Assembly: GCA_021730855.1 (NCBI GenBank)
Contig: JAKFYM010000396.1
Location: 1 to 19,528 of the forward strand
Length of the DNA: 19,528 nt
DNA from: Bdellovibrionales bacterium
Lineage (GTDB): Bacteria > Bdellovibrionota > UBA1018 > CAIPTA01
Direction of reading: 5' to 3'
Both the position numbers and the translations under genes were made by a program. This document shows positions 13,255 through 19,528 of this stretch, in pieces. How positions within the stretch are numbered: position 1 is the first letter of the stretch; every line of letters starts with the position of its first letter. The notes under the pieces were generated by a model. The model worked only from the letters and a program-made list of their open reading frames with translations. It did not search any database and was not told the origin of the DNA.

Positions 13255-14838
13255 ATGGCTGTCTTTCAATCTCGTATCCAGACCACTTCCCCCACATTCA
13301 CAAAAAATAAAGAGCACCACCTCGCTCTAGCAAAGCAGCTTGCGGAAAAAATCGCCGAAGCCCGCGAGGGCGGCGGAGCAGAGTCTCGCAAGAAGCACGA
13401 GCAAAGAGGAAAACTTTTTGTTCGTGACCGAATCGCGAAACTCCTAGATCCTGGCACGCCTTTTTTGGAGCTTTCGGCCTTGGCCGCAAACAATGCCTAC
13501 GACGACCAAGCCCCTGCGGCAGGAATCATTACGGGGATTGGCCGAGTCTCCGGACGCGAAGTGTTGATCGTGGCCAATGATGCCACAGTGAAGGGCGGAA
13601 CCTATTTTCCCCTCACAGTGAAGAAACACCTACGCGCCCAAGAAATCGCTCGGGAGAATCGCCTGCCCTGCGTCTATCTCGTAGACTCCGGCGGGGCCTT
13701 TCTGCCCTTACAAGCGGAGGTCTTTCCCGATCGCGAGCACTTTGGCCGTATCTTTTTTAACCAAGCTCAGATGAGTGCCCTCGGCATTCCCCAGGTGGCC
13801 GCGGTGATGGGCAGCTGCACCGCTGGTGGCGCCTATGTGCCGGCCATGAGCGATGAAACCATTATGGTAAAAAACCAAGCCACGGTTTTTTTGGCAGGGC
13901 CCCCTCTGGTAAAGGCCGCCACTGGCGAAGTGGTGACGGCCGAAGAATTGGGGGGCGCAGACACTCATTGCCGCAAGAGTGGGGTGTCTGATCACTACGC
14001 CGAGAACGATGAGCACGCCCTGCAGATCCTGCGCGAGATCGTGCGCAACTTTGGCCCGCGCGAGCGCGCCCGTTTTGAGCGCCTGCCACCCGAAGACCCC
14101 CTCTATGCCATCGAAGAAATCTTGGGGGTACTACCCACCGACGTGCGCACACCCTATGACGCAAGAGAATTGATCGCACGCCTTGTGGATGGAAGCCGCT
14201 TTCATGAATTCAAGCCGCTCTTTGGCACCACCATTGTGTGCGGATTTGCTCATATTGATGGCTATCCCGTGGGGATCTTGGCCAATAATGGCGTGCTTTT
14301 TTCAGAAAGCGCGCTCAAGGCCACGCATTTTATCGAACTCTGCAACCAACGCGGCACCCCCCTGCTGTTCTTGCAGAACATCACGGGCTTTATGGTGGGC
14401 AAGGCTGCCGAAGAAAAAGGCATCGCCAAGGATGGGGCCAAAATGGTGATGGCCGTGAGCAATGCCTCGGTGCCGAAATTCACCGTGGTCGTGGGCGGAA
14501 GCTTCGGGGCCGGTAACTATGGCATGTGTGGTCGGGCCTATTCGCCCCGCTTGCTCTGGATGTGGCCCAATGCCCGAATCTCGGTGATGGGAGGAGAGCA
14601 GGCGGCCGATGTGCTGGCCACCGTGAAAAGCGGCTCCGACCAAGAAAAGGCAGATTTTCGCAAGCAGATCATGGCCGAATACGAGCGCGACGGCAATGCT
14701 TACGCCTCCACCTCGCGCCTCTGGGACGATGGCATCTTAGACCCCCGGGAAACACGCAAAACCCTAGCATTAGCTCTCGCCATGAGCCTGGAAAATAGCC
14801 CCACCCCCGCCACTAAATATGGCGTATTTAGGATGTGA
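13255..14838 (+). CDS. mccB: Methylcrotonyl-CoA carboxylase beta subunit
   Basis: A 527-residue carboxyltransferase subunit (family length about 535). With the biotin-bearing alpha component it carboxylates 3-methylcrotonyl-CoA in leucine breakdown. Both crotonase-like halves are intact. The N-half carries VDSGGAFLPLQAEVF (143-157), GSCTAGGAYVPAMSDE (186-201) and EELGGADTHCRKSGVSDH (230-247). The C-half carries FLQNITGFMVG (372-382) and GSFGAGNYGMCGRAYSPRLL (415-433). The GGAYVPAMSDE and LQ(A)EVFPDREHFGRIF blocks are those of MCC rather than propionyl-CoA carboxylase. This is the first gene of a five-gene run. The spacer to dprA is only 37 bp. A weak -10-like TAGAGT at 13241 could start transcription very close to the ATG, and the ribosome site is poor. 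Confidence 0.95.
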   Translation: MAVFQSRIQTTSPTFTKNKEHHLALAKQLAEKIAEAREGGGAESRKKHEQRGKLFVRDRIAKLLDPGTPFLELSALAANNAYDDQAPAAGIITGIGRVSGREVLIVANDATVKGGTYFPLTVKKHLRAQEIARENRLPCVYLVDSGGAFLPLQAEVFPDREHFGRIFFNQAQMSALGIPQVAAVMGSCTAGGAYVPAMSDETIMVKNQATVFLAGPPLVKAATGEVVTAEELGGADTHCRKSGVSDHYAENDEHALQILREIVRNFGPRERARFERLPPEDPLYAIEEILGVLPTDVRTPYDARELIARLVDGSRFHEFKPLFGTTIVCGFAHIDGYPVGILANNGVLFSESALKATHFIELCNQRGTPLLFLQNITGFMVGKAAEEKGIAKDGAKMVMAVSNASVPKFTVVVGGSFGAGNYGMCGRAYSPRLLWMWPNARISVMGGEQAADVLATVKSGSDQEKADFRKQIMAEYERDGNAYASTSRLWDDGILDPRETRKTLALALAMSLENSPTPATKYGVFRM

Positions 14839-14840
14839 AG

Positions 14841-15650
14841 ATGAAGCACTTAAAACTTTCTTTTGAAAATAATGGTCGTGTTCTGCGGGTGCGTATCAAT
14901 CGCCCCGAGGTGCGTAACTCCTTCAATGAAGAGCTTATCGCCGACTACCAAGCCGTTTTCTCGGCCCTCACCTCGGGCGACAAACCGGAATACGAAGCCG
15001 TGCGGGCCGTGCTGCTTCAGGGAGAAGGCGCGGCCTTTTGCGGGGGTGGTGACCTCAACTGGATGAAACAGAGCTTAAGCCTTTCCCAGGAAGAAAACCT
15101 AAAGGACTGCCAAAAGCTCACCCATATGTTCCTCACCATGGATCGCTGCCCTGTGCCTCTGATTGCGATGGTGCACGGCTTTGCCATCGGCGGAGGCGTG
15201 GGGCTCGTGAGTGTTTGTGACCACGTGATTGCGGCGGAAGACACGGTGTTTTCTTTGTCGGAAGTGAAGCTCGGCCTGATTCCGGCCTGCATCGGCCCTT
15301 TCGTGATCGCAAAAATTGGCGTGAGCCAGGCGCGTTCGCTCTTTATTTCTGGAGAAAGGTTTCGCGGCGAAAAAGCACTGAAGATAAATTTGGTGCATGA
15401 GGTATGTGCCGCCTCCGAACTAGAGGCCCGCGCCCAGAAGGTGCTGGCGAATGTGCTGGAGGGCGGCCCTCATGCCATTGAAGCCGCAAAGTTTTTGGTG
15501 CATACGCTCTCGCGCGACCTGATCCGCGAGGAATTTTCCAAATCTTTGGATTTCGCTGCCGCCGAACTGGCTCAGCTGCGCGTCTTGCCCGAAGCCCAAG
15601 AAGGGGTGCGCGCCTTCCTGGAAAAACGCAGCCCGAACTGGAGAAACTGA
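14841..15650 (+). CDS. liuC: Methylglutaconyl-CoA hydratase (enoyl-CoA hydratase family)
   Basis: A 269-residue crotonase-family enzyme that would hydrate 3-methylglutaconyl-CoA, the MCC product, to HMG-CoA. The oxyanion-hole motifs are FCGGGDLNWM (67-75) and GFAIGGGVGL (113-122). xxDLNWM is characteristic of LiuC-type hydratases. SEVKLGLIPA (140-149) supplies the conserved catalytic Glu141. The second hydratase Glu of the GGGxE motif is replaced by Gly. I believe this is common in the LiuC group but have not checked it. The function follows from the neighbouring mcc and HMG-CoA lyase genes. The frame could start at GTG 14835. ATG 14841 is preferred because AGGA lies 7 nt upstream. The stop abuts the next start directly. 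Confidence 0.92.
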   Translation: MKHLKLSFENNGRVLRVRINRPEVRNSFNEELIADYQAVFSALTSGDKPEYEAVRAVLLQGEGAAFCGGGDLNWMKQSLSLSQEENLKDCQKLTHMFLTMDRCPVPLIAMVHGFAIGGGVGLVSVCDHVIAAEDTVFSLSEVKLGLIPACIGPFVIAKIGVSQARSLFISGERFRGEKALKINLVHEVCAASELEARAQKVLANVLEGGPHAIEAAKFLVHTLSRDLIREEFSKSLDFAAAELAQLRVLPEAQEGVRAFLEKRSPNWRN

Positions 15651-17126
15651 TTGAAAACTTTTCGCAAAGTCTTGATCCTCAACCGCGGAGAGATCGCCTG
15701 CCGCCTGATCCAGGCTTGCCAGGAGCTTGGGATCAAGACCGTGGCGCTCTATAGCGACCCGGACGCAAAACTTCGGCATGTGGAATTGGCCGATGAGGCG
15801 ATTCACCTTGCCGGCAGCGCGCCGAAAGACACCTACCTAAATCTAGAAAAAATCCTTCCGCTAGCCAAGGCTGCCGCCTGCGATGCCGTTCACCCGGGTT
15901 ATGGCTTTCTCTCCGAACGGGAGTTTGCGGCCACGGCTTTTTTGCAAGCGGGCATCGAGTGGATCGGCCCCAGGCCAGAAAGCATTCGCCGTCTGGGAGA
16001 CAAACTAGAAGCGAAGACACTGCTCGATCAATACCAGGTGCCCACCGCGCCCTGGGGTGAGGTGGACCTTAAAGACATCGACGCGCTCAAAGCGCTCGCC
16101 ACTAAAGTAGGCTTTCCTGTATTGCTCAAGGCCGCCAGTGGTGGTGGCGGAAAGGGCATGCGGCTGGTGCATGCTGCCGGAGACCTAGAAGAGGCCGCCG
16201 CTAGTGCTGCGCGAGAAGCCCAATCCAGTTTTGGCGATGCCACCTTATTGCTGGAAAAATACATTGAGCGCCCGCGCCATATTGAGATCCAAATCCTGGG
16301 CGACCATCATGGCAATCTTTTGCATTTTGGCGAGCGGGAATGCTCCCTCCAGCGCCGCCACCAAAAGGTGGTGGAAGAAGCTCCAGCGCCTCATCTCTCC
16401 GACGCCACGAAAGAAAAAATCGCCGCTAGTGCTCTGGCTCTTGCCAAAGGCGTGGGCTATGCCAATGCCGGCACCGTGGAGTTCCTGGTGGATCAGGCCG
16501 AAAATTTTTATTTCCTGGAAGTAAACTCCCGCCTCCAAGTGGAGCATTCTGTGACCGAAGCGGTATGGGGTGTGGATTTAGTGAAATCACAGATTCTCGT
16601 GGCACAGGGAGCGAAGCTCAGCGAGCTTTTCCCCGAGCGTGAAAAAATGCGGCCACGTGGCCACGCCATCCAAGCCCGCATCTATGCTGAAGATGCGTCT
16701 CAGCAATTTGCTCCCTGCCCCGGCCCCCTTTCCTTGGTGGAATGGCCGGCTGCTGTGGGTTTACGCGTAGACACCGGCGTAAGCTCCGGATCGGTGATTG
16801 GGCTCGACTACGATGCCATGATCGCGAAGATGACGGTGCATTCCGAGGATCGCACGCGGGCGCTGGCACGGCTCCTCTGGTGCCTACGCCATACCCTGCT
16901 TTTTGGCACGGTCACCAATGTGAATTACCTCCAGGACGTGCTCTCGCATCCGAAGGTGCAGGCAGGAAAAATGTACGTAAAATTTCTAGAGACGGAGCTG
17001 AAAGACTGGAAGGATAGCCCACCTGCCGAACTTCTTTCTTCCCATGCCGAAGCCCTGGCCCTGGCTGCTCCGGCCCAGCTTTTCTCCGACAAACAGGCCG
17101 TCGCCAGCCCCTGGGAGCGCGCATGA
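15651..17126 (+). CDS. mccA: Biotin carboxylase component of methylcrotonyl-CoA carboxylase alpha
   Basis: A 491-residue ATP-grasp biotin carboxylase. The N-domain (3-110) has ILNRGEIACRLI. The ATP-grasp region has Lys160, AASGGGGKGM (161-170) and FGERECSLQRRHQKVVEEAP (226-245). The catalytic block is EVNSRLQVEHSVTEA (290-304). It keeps Glu290, Asn292, Arg294, Gln296 and Glu298, but has Ser where most family members have Thr (NTRLQVEHP). The protein ends after the BC domain with a short helical tail and SPWERA. In ordinary MCC alpha (about 650-680 residues) SPW marks entry into the BT domain and the biotinyl domain follows in the same chain. Here the biotinyl domain is the next gene, overlapping by ATGA. 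The start is TTG, immediately after the liuC stop, with GGAGA 6 nt upstream. No ATG fits the conserved N-terminus. Confidence 0.93.
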   Translation: MKTFRKVLILNRGEIACRLIQACQELGIKTVALYSDPDAKLRHVELADEAIHLAGSAPKDTYLNLEKILPLAKAAACDAVHPGYGFLSEREFAATAFLQAGIEWIGPRPESIRRLGDKLEAKTLLDQYQVPTAPWGEVDLKDIDALKALATKVGFPVLLKAASGGGGKGMRLVHAAGDLEEAAASAAREAQSSFGDATLLLEKYIERPRHIEIQILGDHHGNLLHFGERECSLQRRHQKVVEEAPAPHLSDATKEKIAASALALAKGVGYANAGTVEFLVDQAENFYFLEVNSRLQVEHSVTEAVWGVDLVKSQILVAQGAKLSELFPEREKMRPRGHAIQARIYAEDASQQFAPCPGPLSLVEWPAAVGLRVDTGVSSGSVIGLDYDAMIAKMTVHSEDRTRALARLLWCLRHTLLFGTVTNVNYLQDVLSHPKVQAGKMYVKFLETELKDWKDSPPAELLSSHAEALALAAPAQLFSDKQAVASPWERA

Positions 17127-17461
17127 AAATCGCCAGAGCCCAGAAACTGAAGAACCGTTTGTGGGTGCAATGGGAGGGACGGCTCTATTCTCTGCCGCTC
17201 GATCTCCATGCCCGCGCTCCCGGAAGCGGGGCCGAAGAAACACAGGAGTTGGTGGCGCCATTCTCTTGCAAAGTCTTAAAGCTCCACGCCAAAGCGGGAG
17301 CTAAGTTGAAAAAAGGTGATCCCGTGGTGGTGGTAGAGGCCATGAAGATGGAATATGCCTACGCGGCTCCCCGAGACGGAACCATCGCTTCGATTCCCGT
17401 GCAGGAGGGCCAGATCGTGAATGCCGGCACGGCCTTTGTGACCTGGAAGGAAGAAAAATGA
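17123..17461 (+). CDS. Separate biotinyl carrier protein of methylcrotonyl-CoA carboxylase
   Basis: A 112-residue protein. Residues about 43-108 form a biotinyl/lipoyl domain with VVEAMKMEYAY (71-80), in which Lys75 is the biotinylated residue. The first ~40 residues (NRLWVQWEGRLYSLPLDLHARAP) look like the last beta hairpin of the BT domain that normally precedes the biotinyl domain in MCC alpha. Its ATGA overlaps the biotin carboxylase stop, with GGGAG 6 nt upstream, and its end overlaps the HMG-CoA lyase start by ATGA. Coupled translation should give matched amounts. The carrier would shuttle carboxyl groups between the biotin carboxylase and MccB. A general biotin carrier such as AccB is less likely, given the operon. 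Confidence 0.9.
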   Translation: MKIARAQKLKNRLWVQWEGRLYSLPLDLHARAPGSGAEETQELVAPFSCKVLKLHAKAGAKLKKGDPVVVVEAMKMEYAYAAPRDGTIASIPVQEGQIVNAGTAFVTWKEEK

Positions 17462-18378
17462 GCGGATCTATCCGAGTGGTGGAAGTGGGCCCGCGGGATG
17501 GGCTGCAGAATGAAGCGAGCATGCGGCAGCTTCCCTTGGAAGAGCTTGTAGAGGCGCGGCTTCGCTTCGTCACCATGCTGGCCGAGGCCGGCCTGGACGA
17601 TGTGGAAGCGGGCGCCTTCGTGCGCTCCGATCGCATCCCCCAAATGGCCGGCACCGATTTGCTGCTGCAACGGCTCCGCGCGGAACAGCCAAAACTCTGG
17701 GCAAAAAAACGTTTTTGGACCCTCGTCCCCAATCATAAGGGCTTCGAGCTCGCCCTGGCTGCCGGCGCGAAACACATCAGTGTGTTCACGGCCACCAGCG
17801 ATGCCTTTAATTTAAAAAATATCCAGATGACGGTGGAAGAGTCCCTGGCCACTCTGCGCCCCGTGGTGGCCGAAGCCCAGCAAGCGGGAGTGGCGGTGCG
17901 CGGCTATGTCTCTACCGTCTGGGGCTGCCCCTATTCCGGTAAGGTGCCCGCGGAAAAAGCCAAAAGAGTGACAGAGGAGCTGCTAGCCATGGGCGTGCAG
18001 GAAGTTTCTTTAGGCGACACCATTGGCGTGGCCACGCCCCAGCAGGTCCAAGAAGTCCTCGAGCTCATCCCCACCGAGCTTCCGATCGCCGTGCATTTTC
18101 ACGACACCCGTGGCACGGCGATCGCAAATTGCCTCGAGGCCATTCAACTGGGCGTCTCCACGGTGGATTCCTCTGCCGGAGGCCTAGGTGGCTGCCCCTA
18201 CGCCAAAGGTGCCTCGGGCAATCTCGCCACCGAGGACTTGCTCTATATGTTGCAAGGCATGGGATATCAGACGGGCGTCGACCTAAATAAAGTCTGCTTA
18301 GCTTCGGAATATCTCGAGAAAGAGCTCGAGCTGAACCTTCCCTCCCGCTATTTTCGGGCCTGGAAAGGCAGTCGCTAG
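17458..18378 (+). CDS. hmgL: Hydroxymethylglutaryl-CoA lyase
   Basis: A 306-residue DRE-TIM metallolyase that cleaves HMG-CoA to acetyl-CoA and acetoacetate, the last step of leucine catabolism. VVEVGPRDGLQNE (7-19) carries Arg13 and Asp14 of the active site. VHFHDTRG (212-219) has the metal ligands His213 and His215. GGLGGCPYAKGASGN (241-255) holds the signature catalytic Cys246 and Asn255. Length is normal for the family. ATGA overlaps the carrier gene, with AAGGAAG 6 nt before the start. The final TAG lies in a CTAG palindrome shared with the stop of the convergent gene, leaving no room for a terminator between them. Confidence 0.96.
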   Translation: MSGSIRVVEVGPRDGLQNEASMRQLPLEELVEARLRFVTMLAEAGLDDVEAGAFVRSDRIPQMAGTDLLLQRLRAEQPKLWAKKRFWTLVPNHKGFELALAAGAKHISVFTATSDAFNLKNIQMTVEESLATLRPVVAEAQQAGVAVRGYVSTVWGCPYSGKVPAEKAKRVTEELLAMGVQEVSLGDTIGVATPQQVQEVLELIPTELPIAVHFHDTRGTAIANCLEAIQLGVSTVDSSAGGLGGCPYAKGASGNLATEDLLYMLQGMGYQTGVDLNKVCLASEYLEKELELNLPSRYFRAWKGSR

Positions 18379-19427
18379 TATTTATCGATGTCGGGCAAGG
18401 GAAGTAATTCTTGCACCGCCGCTAGTTGCACCCCGAGGGCCGTGAGATTGAGTTTCGTGTCCTTAGGCACCACGGTGCAGGTGGCATAGTCGGAAGCAAA
18501 ATGAGCCGCATAGGAAGCGAGCGGGATTTCCCCTACAAACTCTGGTGGGTCCACTTCCACCCCATGGTCAATAAAGCGCGGAGCCGCAGAGCGAAGATAG
18601 GCCCATTCGCGGGCATGCTGCAGGAAGAGCTCTTCCTCCCCTGCACGCGGAGCGGACTGCGTGAGGCGCTGCAGCTGTTCACACACCTGAACGCTCAAAT
18701 CCTGGATGAGAATGGCATCGATCTCTTCTAGCAGGGCCACGGGGCTGACTTTTTTGGAGCTCGCCCAAAATACCAGATCCTGAATCGTGGCGCTCCCGGC
18801 TCCCACAGCCGCCGCAGCGGCATAGGGACGGAAAACGGAAGCCGCCAGCCATTGGCTAAAAAAAGAGCGGCCTCGAGTAACGTATTGAGAAACGACCTCG
18901 ATCCTGCCCAGATTCGTGAGGCCATGCGAGGCGGAGCGCGAGAGCCAGTCGCGTGCTCGCTTCAGCACCCCCACGCGCGTGAATCCAACTAAGGATTTGG
19001 CGGCGGCGAGCACCATCACTCCGGTCAAAGCCCCCTGAAAGCCATCCGCAAGTACATTGGCATCGGCATACGAGGCAATCTCTCCTTGGACTTGTTTGTC
19101 GATCTCCCGCAACAGCAGCGCCAGAGCCGCACGATGGGTGGGGCGCGCATAGTATTCCGCCACCAAAGGGGCCAATAAACCAAAATTGAAGTCTTGCGGG
19201 CTCTGAAATTCCGCCACCCACTGCGCCGCCACCGCTCCTATCACCTGCTCCTTCTGCCAGTCTTCCTTGGCCCGCAAAAATTCATAAACAAAGCTGCGCA
19301 GAAGGGCTTTTTGGGAAAAGCTCGCCCCAAGCTCGGGCTCCATTTGTTCACAAATGGGATCGGCCTTTCCCGGAAGGCAAAAAGGATCTGCCGCGAAAAC
19401 TAAAGTGGCAAGCAGCAAGAAAATCAT
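18375..19427 (-). CDS. Exported protein of unknown function
   Basis: A 350-residue protein I do not recognise. It has a short signal peptide (MIFLLLATLVFA, cleavage before ADPFC). The mature part is mainly helical. It contains two cysteine pairs that could form disulfides (FC and IC near residues 17 and 26, then VC and TC further on). Two hydrophobic stretches (about 130-150 and 212-232, AAAAAVGAGSATIQDLVFW) could be membrane helices or buried helices. A Pro-rich tail (LLPLPDIDKY) ends it. It is convergent to HMG-CoA lyase and overlaps it by 4 nt. No clear Shine-Dalgarno precedes ATG 19427. The upstream sequence to the window edge is open in more than one minus-strand frame and may belong to an upstream gene. 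Confidence 0.65.
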   Translation of the reverse strand: MIFLLLATLVFAADPFCLPGKADPICEQMEPELGASFSQKALLRSFVYEFLRAKEDWQKEQVIGAVAAQWVAEFQSPQDFNFGLLAPLVAEYYARPTHRAALALLLREIDKQVQGEIASYADANVLADGFQGALTGVMVLAAAKSLVGFTRVGVLKRARDWLSRSASHGLTNLGRIEVVSQYVTRGRSFFSQWLAASVFRPYAAAAAVGAGSATIQDLVFWASSKKVSPVALLEEIDAILIQDLSVQVCEQLQRLTQSAPRAGEEELFLQHAREWAYLRSAAPRFIDHGVEVDPPEFVGEIPLASYAAHFASDYATCTVVPKDTKLNLTALGVQLAAVQELLPLPDIDKY

Positions 19428-19528
19428 CGGCTAGGCCCACAGAAAGAGAGTGGCCGCGGATAGACAATGCCAAGCGGCTTGCCAGGTACGGCAAAAAAAG
19501 AAGAAAAAAGTCCAGGATAGGTGGGCAC

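Noticed and set aside
17100..17130. Sequencing frameshift splitting a normal MCC alpha gene
   Set aside because: The second frame begins with ATG in a coupled ATGA overlap with its own ribosome site. Even when joined, the protein would lack most of the BT domain, so a simple frameshift does not explain it.
19428..19528. Possible 3' end of an upstream minus-strand gene at the window edge
   Set aside because: Two minus-strand frames are open to the edge. One ends in ATGA overlap with the 350-residue gene and one is hydrophobic, ending 6 nt before it. The plus strand is open as well. With 101 bp I cannot choose, so no feature is listed.

Overview
The window looks like part of the chromosome of a Gram-negative, deltaproteobacterial-grade bacterium, most likely a Bdellovibrionota relative. 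That placement is inferred from the 5' end of a 16S rRNA gene at the left edge (minus strand), several predicted lipoproteins, an ExbB/TolQ-type motor set with large TPR proteins, a DUF4911-like small protein, and a leucine-catabolism operon. No marker here fixes the genus. I see no phage, IS, CRISPR or tRNA signal.

Layout. (1) 1-227 is the 16S 5' end on the minus strand, preceded by a leader with boxA, hairpins and a good -35/-10 promoter at 434-462. (2) 730-3091, minus strand: a lipoprotein zinc metalloprotease of the thermolysin/fungalysin type, followed by a separate gene for an FTP-PepSY propeptide-like lipoprotein. (3) 3211-9164, plus strand: a tight five-gene operon with a VWA-domain lipoprotein, a TolQ/ExbB/MotA-type channel protein, two different TolR/ExbD-type proteins and a 1027-residue periplasmic TPR protein. 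The set resembles the Agl/Glt gliding machinery with its CglB-type VWA adhesin. (4) 9120-9916, minus strand: a small secreted orphan and a DUF4911-like protein. (5) 9977-12060, plus strand: a CpoB/YbgF-like coiled-coil/TPR lipoprotein overlapping a 421-residue exported protein. (6) 12162-13217: a divergent DprA. (7) 13255-18378: a five-gene leucine/isovalerate operon (MCC beta, methylglutaconyl-CoA hydratase, biotin carboxylase, separate biotinyl carrier, HMG-CoA lyase). (8) 18375-19427, minus strand: an exported protein of unknown function.

How the genes work together. The leucine operon encodes three successive steps, from 3-methylcrotonyl-CoA to acetyl-CoA plus acetoacetate, with coupled stops and starts throughout. 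Isovaleryl-CoA dehydrogenase is not in the window. The VWA-TolQ-TolR-TolR-TPR operon reads as one envelope-spanning, proton-driven machine with a surface or outer-membrane lipoprotein.

The three most unusual points are the propeptide split from its protease, the methylcrotonyl-CoA carboxylase alpha subunit split into two proteins with most of the BT domain missing, and the VWA lipoprotein encoded at the head of a TolQRR motor operon.
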